From assembly GCA_026874595.1 (NCBI GenBank), contig CM049307.1, positions 48,087,678 through 48,151,677 of the forward strand: a DNA stretch of 64,000 nucleotides. The letters are read 5' to 3'. Source of the stretch: Sipunculus nudus (Eukaryota; Annelida; Sipuncula; Golfingiida; Sipunculidae). Below the pieces are notes generated by a model that saw only the letters and a list, made by a program, of their open reading frames with translations, had not been told where the DNA came from and searched no databases. Each line of letters opens with the position of its first letter. Positions within the stretch are counted from its first letter, which is position 1. This document shows, one piece after another, positions 37,101 to 50,431 of this stretch. The position numbers and the translations under genes were made by a program.

Positions 37101-38851
37101 TACCGTAAAAACTCGCATATAAGTCGATCTCGCATTTAAGTCAATAGAGATTTTCAGGGTAATATCAGGTAAAAATTTTTTCAAGCCATTCTGGAGGTCA
37201 AAACAGGTCTGAAGCAGCATACATGAACATCGAGAGTAAGGTGACAGGCCACTGGGGAAAGGTGGATTGTATGACTGGCCACTCGTTTTTGACATTCATA
37301 CCACTCCATGTTTTTTTAACTGTAAAAATGTCATTTGTTTTGTTTTGCAATCTATTTAAAAGTTATTTGGCATCATGAAGACTCTAAGATTAATTAATAT
37401 AACAGGTCGATACTTTAAGTATTTTGCAGAAATGAAGATCGTCTGACACCCAGAATCGGCAGGTGCGCGATAATAGAACAGCCAAGGATTTCTCACACTT
37501 TCCGTCGTTGCTCATTTATTTTAAACTTATAATGATTGTTTGTGTCAGATATAAATAAAAACATGACTATTTAAGCGTGTTACTAAAACAGGATTGTCGC
37601 GGACTTCTCTACATTTTATATAATCTATTATGAAAAGAACGCGCGAAGTTGGGACCAAGCGAGTCGCCTGAAAAGGCCACGTGACAGTGTAAGCTGTCCT
37701 CAGCTTGGTCATATCCGTGGATCAAGGGCAGGATTTTATTATCAGAGATTTATATTATAGATTCTGAGAAAACACAAGGCCGTATTCAAGTTTTAATTAA
37801 CTCCGGTCTTCTTTGCCTCCACAGACGGACGCACTAATGAACAATTACATGCGATATAACTGCATACATGCAGCGTAGGTATCCAGCATAGCAGAGTGAG
37901 AGCACGGAAGCCAGGGCAACACGTGGACAACACGTCAGTCGTTCTTTGATCAAACTCCATTTTCCTATCTTTTTGATGAAAGTTTTCGTGAATGAATCAT
38001 ATATTTCACATTCTGTGGAGTACTAATTTTGAAAAAGTCTTGCAGGTTTTGTGTTTGTTAGTTCATAGCGATATCGATGTCAGGTTGAACTTCGGTCTAT
38101 TTTTCTCCCCGAGCTTTGCTCAGGGCCAGAGTCATTCACTATGATTTGGGATGATTTTTAAGTAGGAACTTCTGAACGGAGTGATAATTGCCCCCGCTAG
38201 TAAGTACACAGGTGAACAGCGTGACCTAGTTTTGGGCTTCTTGGGACGCTAATCGGTGCTGTAATCAGCCATTTGTCACCTGTCTGTAGTTCAGATACCA
38301 CGGCCCACAGGCTTTTGCCGTTTACATGTTGCCGTAAGTTGCAAACTTATGCAAGCACCAAATGTTTTTGTGGGGAAATACTGTAACATAATTGGATGTC
38401 AAATACACAGGGGCCGATGCCCTGGATAAAATCCCAACTGATTACGCAATACCCGTGCCTCCTGCACTCGTACTAAATCGCCCGTGAATGAAGCTCATTA
38501 TAGCTAGATGCGGGTCATTTCCTGGTTGTCATCAACCATGTAAATTGCAAACATTTTAATATGCTGCATTATCCAAATGAAAGAACAGCGTAAATGATCA
38601 AAATTTGAAAAAAAAATATTCGGAAACCTTATTAGACTGTATTTTTGGACCGAAAGGGGGACTTGTGTACCTGACTTCACCGGAAACGGATATCTAGTTG
38701 TCGATCAGTTAAGACATTCAGGCCGGCAGTTTGACTAAGTTCGTGCAAAATTTTGCCTCGCATGCTTAGACCCGCACATAAGTCGTCTCCACTTTCTTGG
38801 ATAATTTTTTGGGGAATAAATTTCTCGACGTATATGTGTTTTTTTACGGTA
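37101..38851. mobile_element. TIR element with TACCGTAAAA ends, copy 1
   Basis: Left TACCGTAAAAACTCGCATAT and right, inverted, TACCGTAAAAAAACACATAT are imperfect terminal repeats extending to GTCGA. If TA is the target duplication, the element starts CCGTAAAA. CATAAGTCG-type subterminal repeats occur at both ends. About 1.75 kb with no transposase frame. A TA duplication suggests the Tc1/mariner superfamily; the subgroup is uncertain. Confidence 0.75.
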
Positions 38852-39422
38852 TTTTAAATATGAAGAGTAATCTGTGGTATTGCCCATTTTCCTTCACACT
38901 TTGGGACAAACAAAGAGTGTAGATCTCATAAAAGTTAATTTGTTAAAAAATTAATTTATAATTATACAACTATTTTTCTAATTAATTTTTCTTTTGCTTT
39001 TCCATTAACCATACATCAGCTTGACTTGATATGGGCAGAACAGTTTAATAAAGTGGATGCACATAATGACACTTAGATTTACACAAAATGCAAGGTAGCT
39101 TTGGTAGTTTTCAAACATGGAATCCATGATGCAGTTTTCTTCATAAGAGTGAAAATAAAATGTTTTTTATGTCATATCTAGGCATAAATCTTCCTTGATA
39201 GAGTGAATTCTGTAATGGGAGTGAAAAGTAACATAAAAATATAAATACACACAAGTCAATGACCACACAAAGACAAGTACAGTGACTTAAAAAAAGAATT
39301 AAGTATTTAATGTTCCTATTACGACACAATATTTTCAACTGTTACATATGCAACAAGTTTCTGCATTGATATTTGCCAATATTTCAAATAGGAAAATGCT
39401 TTAGGTTGTAGCATTAAAAAAA

Positions 39423-42400
39423 ACAAGGGACCCATGGGTCACTGCGCTCAGCTGATCATGATTGGACTATAAATGTTTCTCCATTGTGATACTATATCGA
39501 GTCAATAAAGCTTATGAATATCATGAACATGTTGGGCTATTATAAAGGAATGTAATGTAATATGTGAATAAATGATAAATGAAATTACCTGACTGATGGA
39601 TTAATAGAGTCAAATATAGTGGTTTATTTTTTATTTATTTAGGAGGGGTTGAAAATTGTGATATATTTGAGCAAATATGAATGCAATGACAGCAGTAATA
39701 AGCAGTAGTAGAATGATGATAAGGCTATTTGTTGAAGGATCTCAAGTGTATGGTAGTCTGCAAGCTTTCAATTTGACAGATATGATGTTATGATTAACTA
39801 TGCTGATGAAGTGATTTATGAATTTGTGACTGTATGACACAATATCTCTTTTAGTCTTGACAAGGTACATTATTGTGATGCCCACTATGTCTACATATTA
39901 CACAATATTGACATAATTTCTGGCATGTACATAGGTACCTATGGATGAATAGTTATACAAAATATTAAAGTATGAATATATCTGATTCATCTTGTTCTTG
40001 CTTACTGAGGCTGACTTTGGGATGGGGTTCAGAGAAGGGATAAGTGAGGGCAGCACGAAGGTGGATGTAGAAATATTCTATTGTAATGTTTTTCATTTAT
40101 ATAAGAATATGAAAAGCTAAGAGGAAAGGGGCCCTCCTACTTGGTTATAGTAAAGTTCTAAATATATGATTGCAAACTTATACTCTGACAAGACTGTCAT
40201 GAAGAACAAGCATGACCTGTGACATCATGGACTGAGATTCACAACTTCCAGTCAAATTTTGAAGAACCAATTGGCAATTTGTTGAAAATTTTCTATGACA
40301 ACAGAAATATATATCACCTATGTCTGGTTAAAACAAAGTGAATTGATGGTATGAGGAAAATGCATGATTGTTAAGCTATCAGGAACTATTCCAACAGCTT
40401 GCTTGAAACCTGTCAGTCTCAAAAGGAACACCACAAAGGGCAAATATAAGATCAAAATATATAGCAAAAATCAAGGAAATACATGCAAGAATTATTGAGA
40501 AACAGGTGCTTCTGTATGAATTTTTATTCAATACAAGCCAACTGTACTGCACTTTTATAAATGATGGTAATATTTATTCAGAAATATTTGACCCAATCAT
40601 TTACAAGATTACATAAATATACATCCAACTGCATTCACTTTAACTGTTCTTGAGATAATATGATCAAAAAGAATTAAAAGATGGTTGCCTGGTGGCCATA
40701 TTGGACTTCTGACAAGTCTGAAATCTGACAACAAACATTCTCTAAATCGGACCAAACATTAAAGAAAAATTACTGAAACTGCACTGAAGAAAGAATTTCT
40801 AAGATGGCTAACTGGCAGACATAATGGATTTCTGACAAGTATGACATTTGATATCCCACATTCTCCAATAAGAGACCAAACTTGGGGCAAATTATCCAGT
40901 AATGAATGCCCTAAATAATTCAAAAGGCATGTCCAGGCCCTCATATCAGATTTATAGATATGCAATTGTAAAAAGTGTAAGTCCAATATTTTTTATTATC
41001 ACTCTGCTTTTCAATGGGGTCAGCAGGGTAGGTAAACTGCCAAACCTGAAAGAAAAGAAATGCAGAAAGCATGACTAAGAGTCTTGAAATAAAACAAAAA
41101 GCCATCCTAAATCAAGGTACACATCCACATATTATAAGAACACTTGCTTTTATATGTGGTGATATATATTAAAATATTCAGATATCTAGGAAACTAAGTT
41201 TATTGCTAGGATTCCATAAAATAAACTGCAAAATGTTCCCATCATCTTATAAATCAGTAGCTAAACCTTAATACTATACTCTCATAGTCTTAATGCCTGG
41301 CTGAAGCATTCCGACAACATTGTTTTTGTTATGAAGTAACGAGGTACTTATCACTCAGCCTTATCACTTAATAGGCTGATACAAAAGGGAGTCATATGTC
41401 ACCAGTGTCACTCACAATTACAGCCACACAGGGAGATGTACCAGCTGGAGTGGGATGGTTATATATACAAGAAAAATAGAGATGGTCTATAAAATAAGTA
41501 ATTGTGAACATCCCTGACCTATGACCTTGGCCTTTTGCCCACATATTAACTGGATTCTTTCTAAATGATGGGTAACTACTAACCACTTAAATCTGGTGTA
41601 ATTACTTGGCAACCAATGGGTGAATAACTTTGACCTGCAACCTTTAACCTGCTGACCAGCTGACCCCAAAATCAATAAGTTATTTATTCAAGCAAAAAGA
41701 CCCATAAATATGAAGTTTGAGTCAAAATGAGTGATGCATAGATGTGGCATATGTGAAAGACTGAAGGTTTGGGTTGAACAGTTACACTTGAAATATGTTC
41801 ACCAGCATTTAGAACAATATTGTGACCTTGACCTTTGACCTTTTGAACTCAACATCAATAGGCTTCTTCCCTTATTGGTAGGTAAGCCATATATGACAGA
41901 TGGAAGGTACAGATTGAAAAGTTTGCCTGAAAATAACTCCACGCAAAAAGTAGGTGCTGTGAACTTGACCTTTGACCTCAAAATCAACAGGTCTTTTCCC
42001 CTGTTGGCAGAGAAGCGATATCAGTGCTGGAAGGTTTGGAATGAAAAGTCTAGCTTGAAATGTGTCCACAACCTTTTCAAAGAAGTGGATCCTGTGACCC
42101 TGACCTTTGACCTTGTGACCTCAAAATCTATAGGATTCTTCTCCAACTTAGTAGGTGAGCTATATGTGAAAGATCAAAGAATTGGGATGAAAGGGTTGGC
42201 TTAAAATGTATTCACAGGCTCTTCAAAGAAGAGGCTCCTGTGACCTTGACCTTTGACCTTTTGACCTCAAAAAAATTAAGGTTCTTCCCCTGTTGGTAGG
42301 TGAGCTGTATGTGAAAGATGGAAGGTTTCAGATGAAATTTTTGTCTCAAAGAGTTATTTCTAGGGGGTGCAAACAAACCCCATAACTTCGAGAATATAGG

Positions 42401-42602
42401 TCGCAGTGACCTAATTTCAGGTTTGCAAGGAGATCTTTTTTATAACCTCTAAGACTGCATAGGGTTCATGGCCCTAGCCCCTACAGTTACGATTTGTGCC
42501 CTGCTAATGGCCGGCCAGACGGCTGGATGGACAGACGGAAGGACGACGGACAAAGACCCATCGATATAGCCCAGCATGACTGAAAGTCAGCTGAGCTAAA
42601 AA
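39423..42602 (+). mobile_element. Family A element with GACC-rich tandem core
   Basis: The 5' end has the GACCCATGGGTC palindrome and GCTCAGCTG. The 3' end has a GACGGAAGGACGACGGA stretch (42533-42549) and a hairpin ending CAGCTGAGCTAAAAA. Between about 41.5 and 42.35 kb lie roughly six tandem units of 130-150 bases, each with a GTGACCTTGACCTTTGACC-like block. No protein encoded. Confidence 0.75.
41500..42350. repeat. Tandem units with TGACCTTTGACCT motifs
   Basis: The exact 13-mer TGACCTTTGACCT occurs at 41829, 41966, 42101 and 42247, with two diverged units before them. Each unit continues into a CTTCCCCTGTTGGTAGGTGAG-like block. Confidence 0.9.
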
Positions 42603-42751
42603 GGTAACTGTAAACAATTCTTAACAACTGAAAGAGATTTTAACTAAGTTCCCAATATTACTAATTTACTGATTTTATGTATGTAATGCTGAATGTGGGC
42701 ATCCCCACCTAACACATGAGGGTATGACTAAGGATACGGTAGGTGTATTAC

Positions 42752-42846
42752 CTCATACACCAGTCCATCCCCTGATACTATGATGATGCCATAGAACTGG
42801 TTCAGGTCCAGCCCTTGTACCAATTCCCGGGCATGCCCCGCATACT
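42752..42846 (-). CDS. SPHK: Sphingosine kinase exon 3
   Basis: This 95-base exon encodes residues 208-239, ending VSGDGLVYE. The SGDGL segment carries the conserved catalytic Asp (about residue 234) known in sphingosine and diacylglycerol kinases. ARELVQGLDL before it also fits the family. The acceptor is ATTTCAG (42847-42853) and the donor GTAATA (42746-42751). The exon completes a Glu codon from exon 2 and ends in phase 0. Confidence 0.96.
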
Positions 42847-43609
42847 CTGAAATATACATCAAATATTTAATTATATACTGACAATAAGTGGATAGAAATT
42901 CAGAATGGATCACCTATACAGTATATTCATAACACCTTAAATGTTCCTTGATCCCTGATAATACACACTTTTACCTAGACTGGTTTTTTGGCCATTTGTT
43001 ATTGTGTTTGTCTAATTAGAAGGTAAGCACAAACATATACCTCCAAGTACCCATCCGCAGGGTTGGCTTTTGAAAGAAATGTTATTATAAATTTAAGTCC
43101 AGATTCAGCATTGGACCCAGGGCTGTAACGACTTATTATTTCCCAATACAAAACATATCACAATACTTTGCTCATGATACAGTACAAAATATGTAACAAG
43201 TACAAAACACTGTAATTTAGATTCTAAGCTGAATTTTCCATTGTATATAAAAATGTTAATAACTGTACCCTCACAAAATGTAATTTTATACCATAAATGA
43301 AATTTATCTCTTAACCATTTACCCATCAGATGCTGAACATCTCATTTCCTACTAATGCAGTGCCACCTAACATGCCTTACATGGATAGCCCTGAGGCTGA
43401 TACACAAGTTTTAAATGTCAGACAATGTTTCTTCAGGTGATCAAAAGTTTTCCACGTATCGATAGTGACATCTGAAAAAATTGATATGATTAATAAAAGT
43501 ATGTATTGAAACATATTTTGAACTATACTGATAAAAATATGAATAATTACCAATTTGCTTATAGGAAAGAATGTGGGACTGAAGATGCTATTTATGTGCT
43601 CTTGGACAG

Positions 43610-43639
<30 letters not shown>

Positions 43640-43642
<3 letters not shown>

Positions 43643-45740
43643 GATTAGAATCTAGCCAAATTTAAAACTTGGCCAGCCCAGATCAAAATTTTGAGTTGGA
43701 CCAGCCCAGATCAAAATTCTAATTTGTGCCAGACCAGTTTTAAACTGGTCTGGACCAGATTAAAATTTTGATCGGGGGAGGTCAAGATTACAATCCTGTG
43801 GTGAAGACTTAAGGATTTAAATCTGGTCTGGACTGATTTTAAACTGGGCCAGCCAAGATTAGAATTTTGATCTGGGCTGGTCAAGTTTACAATCCTGTGG
43901 TGAACTGATTTTAAACTGGACCAGCCAAGTTAAGAATCCTAATCTACTCCTAAGCTGGCTTCAATTACAGAGTATTTACCTAGCTGGCCTTTAATCAATA
44001 CAAAAAAATGTAAAACATTGTGAGTCCATAATAATTAATATTTTATGAATTTATTTCATATTCTATGAAAATATCATTGGTTGGACTCCTGTCATATTTA
44101 TTTTGTAATTTTACCTCTTATGTGAAATGTCTAAAATAAAATAATTATGTTAAACACTGGTATTTTACAGCTAAAAATTACAAAGATAGCTTGCAGAACA
44201 TGTGCATAATTCAACAAATTAAAACAAAATTTAATCAATAATTATTAATATACATATGTTACTCAATGTTAAGCTTGTAATCAAAGACCTGTAAATTCAA
44301 ATTGTATTTGTTATTTAAAGTTATTTATCATTTATCATAAGTTGGAGGTTTTGGTGTGTGATCCCCCCCCCCCCCCCCAGCCGCCCATTAAAATATTTGC
44401 ACATATTGTAATATTGGACCTAGAACTTATTACATACTACATATTAAGGAAAGAAGGCCCTGAAAGATCTATTAACATACCTAAACTTAAGTCATTGAAA
44501 TTTGGCGACTGAAATTAAGCAAACAGAAAAATATATATCTAGTGTACATAAATTAGGTTAATATTGGCTTATTTGTGTGACATTAACAAGATCATAATGT
44601 ATTTAGATAGAACAGTGGGAACAATATTCATCAACTCAGCATTTTAACAACTGAAGGTAGAGAATATTTGTATTGCAGAATTTAACTATCTTCAATTTAG
44701 ATTAGTTATCAGTTATTAGTATAGCCTTTTTTAAAGATATTAACTTCAAAGTGAAACCTCCACCATGTTTGTCACCCTCTGAAATAAAATTCTAAATCCA
44801 ATTTTCACGCATGTTCTCCTTTATTTTTGAGACTGCCAAATGGCAGCAACCATATCATTTTCTCAGCTGGGGATTTTCTGCTACTGAAAATTACAGTAAT
44901 GGTATCACAAACCTCTCCCTAGCCCCATGTCAGGGCACAATGTCATGCTGATCACCCAGATGAGCTTCAAGACTGATAAATTACTTTTGTTCACTTATAT
45001 ATGAGTAAAGCTGGTAATTAATTATGCATGTATATATTTAATATAACAGATAATTATTACAGTAAAGTTGGAAATTTTGATATTAAGTCAAGCAGATGTC
45101 TCAGAACTGACACATATTCTAAACAGTGATTAATTATGGTGGTTGGTTTAGGTAGGTGTAGTTGAAGTGAACTTCACGCTTGAAGAATAGATGAAACCAA
45201 AGAAGCATATTACATTTGTTCTTTAGCGTTTTCCTCACTAAAATATTTTAAATGTTCTTATTCATTATGTGTTTTGTGCCCTTTAAAATGGTGTATCTGG
45301 AATATAAGTTTACTGTTTTTTTCTGACTTAAGATGATAAAAATCAAGCTAGACTAAGATTAGATTGGGATTCTGACCTGGGTAAGCCCAGTTTAAAATCA
45401 GTCTTCCACAGGATTGTAATCTTGACTAGCCCAGATCAAAATTATAATCTGGTTTAAAATCAGTTCACCACAGGCTTGTAAACTTATCCAGCCCAGATCA
45501 AAATTCTAATCTGGGCCAGCCCAGTTTTAAATCAGTCCAGACCAGATTTAAATCCTGAAGTCTTAACCACAGGATTGTTATCTGGACCGGCGAGGATCAA
45601 AATTTTAATCTGGACTCGCCCAGTTTAAAACTGGTCTGGCCAATATCAGAATTTTGAATTTTGATCTGGGCCAGTCCAAATCAAAATTTTGATCTGGGCT
45701 GGCCAAGTTTTAAATTGGGCCAGATTCTAATCTGGGCCTC
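43640..45740. mobile_element. Fold-back element with long inverted repeats
   Basis: The left arm (about 43641-43970) and right arm (about 45345-45740) are inverted copies built from short subrepeats such as CAGCCCAGATCAAAATT and CTGGTCTGGACCAG. The 1.4-kb middle holds a C run (44367-44380) and no gene. Both outer edges lie in (AT)n, and the non-LTR RT reading resumes directly across them, which fixes the boundaries. Confidence 0.85.
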
Positions 45741-46382
45741 AACATATATATATATAAACATTTAGATCAGTCGCATACTTATGTAAGAACGCTTTTTATA
45801 GATTATACCTCAGTATTTAACACCACTCAGCCTCACTTTATGATTAAAACGTTACAGCTATTAAATATTCTACATGATCTATGTTTGTGGGTTTTGGACT
45901 TTCTCACTAGTAGAAAGCAGTATATAAAGGATGGTAATAGCAATTCATCAGTTTTAGGAATGAATACAGGGCCCCCACAAGGATGGGTGCTTTCCCCATT
46001 TCTTTTCATAAATCAAACCAATGATTTCCTGGCTACACAATAAGGATGTCTTATTTTTAAATATGCAGATGATACCGTAGTTGTTGGATTAATTTCCAGT
46101 AGAGATGAAATAAATATTGAATGAAAATTGGACAAGTAGTAATTTGGTGCAAGAATTATCATTTGTTTCTAAAGCCTTAAAAAACATAGGAACTGATAAT
46201 TGACACAGACCAACCTGTAAATATCCAGTATCTAATGATGGAACAGAAGTAGAAATTGCACAACAGTATTTAGGGGTAATATTAGATGACAGGCTTAAAT
46301 GGGATAATAATGTAAATATAGTATACTCTAAAGGGCAGCAGGGTTAAAACTTTCTAAGGAAACTGAAATTGTTATTTTGGAT

Positions 46383-49258
46383 ACCGTAAAATATCCACTT
46401 AAAACCGCGGTTTAATCAAGAAATTCAAAATCTTGAAATCGGGTTGATTTCCTGAAAGCACTGTGCGGTTTATACTAGAAGGGTTTCCTTAAAATTTTCC
46501 TGACAGATATCGTTTTTTGGCCGAGTGGGCGATAATATTGCAACTTTCGAAGGCCGTTCTTAGCAGCAGTCTTGCATGCACGGGAGCCGTGTTTAAATGT
46601 ATTATTTACGATTATTTGTTATTTATAAACTAAATATTGCTGATTAGTTTCGTGTGATATATAACTTGTTATAAAATCTTGGTAACTGTCACCTAATAAT
46701 ACGTTTACAACAACCCTGCTGTAACACACAGCGGCCCACTTCGTTGGGCATGGTCAAGCAAAACTGAAATAAAAGCCTACTTTAAACCCATTTGTGGCAT
46801 TATTTAGCAATGATTATTTGTCAAAACGTAAAATGAATAACTAGAATATCAGCAAAAGCTGACAAAAGCCCTCAGCCAAAAGAACAGTGTTTAGAGGTGG
46901 TAACAGTAACAAGTACTCAATATCTGTTCTCACATGGTTGATATCTGTACATATCTCAGTTATAAATTTAAAATGGAGAGGTATGTACCATGATTCATAA
47001 CAATCCACCAAATGCTTCCTGAAAAATAAGCTTCTAAGTTTTATTCTATTATAAGCTCTGTGACCTTGAAAAGTAGGTCAAGGTCACCCATGTTCGAACA
47101 TGAACGGGATTTTTGTCGATATACATCTTCACCAAAGAAATAAAATTCCTATTGTGAATCCTTTTAGAGATATCCCGCTCACAAGGCCAAAGTTGAAAAA
47201 TCCAAGAAAAATTCAATAAAAAATCAGAAATTGCAGGTGGCGCCCCCAAACTTGTGCAGCAGTTACAGACCATCAGTCCCTTTGATCATAGTAAGTATTG
47301 TGAAAATCCATCCAATGGTTCCTGAGAAATAAGCTTCTAAATGTTTTTTCTATAATCAGCTCTAAAACGTAGATAAATAGGTCAAGGTCACCCATCTTCG
47401 AACTTGACCGAGATTTTGTCAATATACATCTTCTCCGAAAAAATAAAATTCTTACGGTGAATCCTTTTCGAGATATCCCGCTCACAAGCCCAAAGTTGAA
47501 AAATCCGATAAAAATTCATTAAAAATCAGAAATTGTAGGTGGCGCCACCAAACTTGTATAGCAGGTACAGACTATCAGTCCAAATAACCATAGTAAGTTT
47601 TGTGAAAATCCACCAAATGGTTCCTGAGTAATAAGCATCTGAGTGTTTTTTCTATAATAAGCTCTAAAACGTAGAAAAATAGGTCAAGGTCACCCATCTT
47701 CGAACTTGACCGAGATTTTGTCAATATACATCTTCTCCGAAAAAATAAAATTCTTACGGTGAATCCTTTTCGAGATATCCCGCTCACAAGCCCAAAGTTG
47801 AAAAATCCGATAAAAATTTATTAAAAATCAGAAATTGTAGGTGGCGCCACCAAACTTGTATAGCAGGTACAGAATATCAGTCCCAATAACCATAATAAGT
47901 TTTGTGAAAATCCACCAAATGGTTCCTGAGTAATAAGCATCTAAGTGTTTTTCTATAATCAGCTCTAAAATGTAGAAAAATAGGTCAAGGTCACCCATCT
48001 TCGAACTTGACCGAGATTTTGTCGATATACATCTTTACCGAGGAAATAAAATTCTTACGGTGAATCCTTTTCGAGATATCCCGCTCACAAGCCCAAAGTT
48101 GAAAAATCCGATAAAAATTTATTAAAAATCAGAAATTGTAGGTGGCGCCACCAAACTTGTATAGCAGGTACAGAATATCAGTCCCAATAACGGTGAATCC
48201 TTTTCAAGATATCCCGCTCACAAGGTAAAAGTAAACGGACGCCGGACGGACGGACGGACAGCTTGGGTGACGACAATAGCCCATCAGCCCAAGGGCTGAG
48301 GGCTAAAAAGCTGACATCGTAAAGAGTCACACAATGGCAGACCATAGTTTTAAAATCAAGTTTGAGTGCCGCCATGTGCTGAAACGCCCCGGTATTCTGC
48401 TAAGAATATCTTGAACGGCTGTACGCGGTGGGTGGTAAACAGAACAGCCACCTATTTCGTCCCAGCGTGCCTTGCGCGAACACTGCTTTGACAAAATGGC
48501 TCCCCACACGGAAATTTTCTTCAGGAAAAAAAAAACTTGCTTACCCCGACTGGCCACTTTAATTTTACCTTAAATCACTCGATTTCAAGCGTCATGTTTC
48601 CTATACGTGCGTATCTCGACAAGGTAACTTCAGTTATTTAGATATTTAGTTAAGTTGACCAGCGATGTTTTCAAACGCACCAGCAAATTGTGACATGGAG
48701 CGATGTCAACGTACGATGTGACGATGATAATACCGAAGTAACCGGTATGAAAATGATTTGAATCTTCCGATTAATTCAAGAAAATGAAATTTTCATCAAA
48801 AAATAAGATTTCAAAATATTACTTTTAGAATTAAAATATACAGTGACTTGAAATGGATCAGCAGAATATTTTTTCTAAAATATAATGACAAATCAGTAGC
48901 AAACAAGAATACGGCACGGAATAAAATCTGTATAAACAGGCAGAGGTTTACCGGCCCTTACGTCTTCCCAAACTTCATGCTTTAGTGACCCTGCAAAAAA
49001 GTGTTATGATGTGTTTAAATAAAATGCCCAAGGAATTTTAAAATGGACAGGAACGGCCGAGTCGCAACCTACGTGTGTTCATTTCTAGATGATAGCTTGA
49101 TTGTGTCCTTTGTCAAATCATTCTGTAGCGAAAGTTGGTGCGGTTTTAAAGGGGGGTTCTTAGTATTTGAGCCCCTCGCGGTGTCTCACCTGGAATTTTG
49201 GCGAAGTCTGGGTGCGGTTTTAATCGGAAGTGCGGTTTTAAGTGGAGATTTTACGGTA
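46383..49258. mobile_element. TIR element with TACCGTAAAA ends, copy 2
   Basis: The left TACCGTAAAATATCCACTT and the right, inverted, TACCGTAAAATCTCCACTT continue into AAAACCGC. TA can be the target duplication on both sides. The element interrupts the non-LTR RT, whose reading continues on either side. Inside it sits a family C element. No transposase was recognised; a 91-codon open frame at 49043-49318 has no known domain. Its outer bases match those of 37101-38851. Confidence 0.85.
46840..48309 (+). mobile_element. Family C element with 302-bp tandem core, copy 1
   Basis: It starts ACTAGAATATCAGCAAAAG and ends in a hairpin (TAGCCCATCAGCCC with GGGCTGAGGGCTA) followed by AAAA, preceded by CGGACGGACGGACGGACAG. 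About four and a half units recur every 301-302 bases. Each has AGGTCAAGGTCACCCATC, GATATCCCGCTCACAAG and GGTGGCGCCACC (GGTGGCGCCCCC in the first). Short identical open frames in neighbouring units are by-products of the repetition. Confidence 0.85.
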
Positions 49259-50249
49259 GTTAACTACTTGGTTTATTCTATTCTTCAATGGTCCAGAGTG
49301 TCATATCATATGCTTTGATATGCTGGTGGGGTCTTCTGACCATTAAGAACAAAAACAAAATTGAACGAATAAGAAAAATAGCAGAAAGAGTTATTGGTCG
49401 TAATTTAGAGGACATAAATATTATTAATGAAAATAATGTTATGAATATGATGAGAAAAAAAAAGGTGAAGGTAGAAGCTTGCTTAGTTATTATACTGTCT
49501 GGCTAAAATCTAGCCGAAGGCTGCAGTCCCTGAAATGCAGTACAAACTGGTATTCCAATTCATTTGCGCTGAAGGTGATTAGACTGTTTAATGCATAGAT
49601 AAATCAAAATATAATAAAACTACTTCTTTTTTAATACTATACTACTGTTTCTTTGTTTTTCACTCAACACTATGCCTTACATATGATATCCCCCGCAAAG
49701 CAAATTCCTGTAATGGTATGGAATAAATCTTGTATCTTGCATTTCGGACTTGGTATCATGATGAATCAGTGTACTGGTTAATCATTACATCCCTAGCTGG
49801 ATCACAGATAAAATTAGAAGAAACTATCAGAAGAACTATTAGTCTTGATTATCAACCTGCGTTTGGTTTACTGAAATAAGATAAATATTCTTTTCTGACA
49901 AATATGCCTAGAAACTTATACAATGATAGAAGAAGAGTCACATAATTTTGTTATATACCAAACATAAAGACTAGGATTTTTCAAATACATTTACTTTGTT
50001 TTGATACATTTGAATATTCACACAACTAATCTTTATGACAATGTTTTCTACCTGATATATATACTGCTCAAACCCTAGCAACTCATTTCAACTATTGCAC
50101 CTGTCAGGGGTGTAGCCAGGTCCCCCCCCCCTCCCTAGGCTATGCCCCTTCCTGTGTCAAAAGTTAGTTTCTCATAAGAGTCATCATATACCATCTAGAT
50201 TTATATAACAACCATCAATAATCATTTTTGATTCATGCCACAGGCAGAT

Positions 50250-50431
50250 ACAGTGGAATACTGCCTGAAAGACCACCTCTCAAATAAGACCACCTGTCTA
50301 TTAAGACCACCCTTGAGTGAGCTGAAAGCATTTACATTGGTTATAACTGACCTTTCTATTAAGACCACCTTGAATTAAGACCACTTTTGGCCAGTCCAAT
50401 TGGTGGTGGTCTTAATAACCAAGTGTCACTT
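50250..50431. mobile_element. Pogo/Tigger-like MITE next to exon 2
   Basis: It begins CAGTGGAATACTGCC and has repeated TTAAGACCACC blocks and an inverted GGTGGTCTTAATAA at the right. The right terminus is diverged (AAGTGTCACT). It ends about 41 bases from the exon 2 donor. Confidence 0.65.

Larger units (their letters stand above)
35533..42751 (-). other. Sphingosine kinase intron 3
   Basis: About 7.2 kb, mostly mobile elements: a family B element, a TA-flanked TIR element and a family A element, listed separately. Little unique sequence remains between 38852 and 39422 and after 42603; no gene there. Confidence 0.75.
43545..49745 (+). pseudogene. Non-LTR retrotransposon RT, in three pieces
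   Basis: Three plus-strand stretches read as one decayed non-LTR reverse transcriptase. The first (43545-43635) gives QFAYRKECGTEDAIYVLL. The second (45745-46382) gives TLFIDYTSVFNTTQPH, NTGPPQGWVLSPFLF and the catalytic KYADDTVVVG, then QQYLGVILDDRLKW. The third (49259-49600) gives SVISYALICWWG, KIERIRKIAERVIGRNL and a FALKVIRLFNA end, with a 3' tail to about 49745. Stops and frame changes make it inactive. The gaps are occupied by a fold-back element and by a TIR element. The clade is not certain. Confidence 0.85.

Noticed and set aside
47273-47787. Two near-identical 70-codon minus-strand frames
   Set aside because: They lie 302 bases apart, the period of the family C tandem core, so similarity reflects the repeat and not a gene family.
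49043-49318. 91-codon frame that might be a transposase piece
   Set aside because: No recognisable domain or catalytic motif, and it runs into the terminal repeat of the TIR element.
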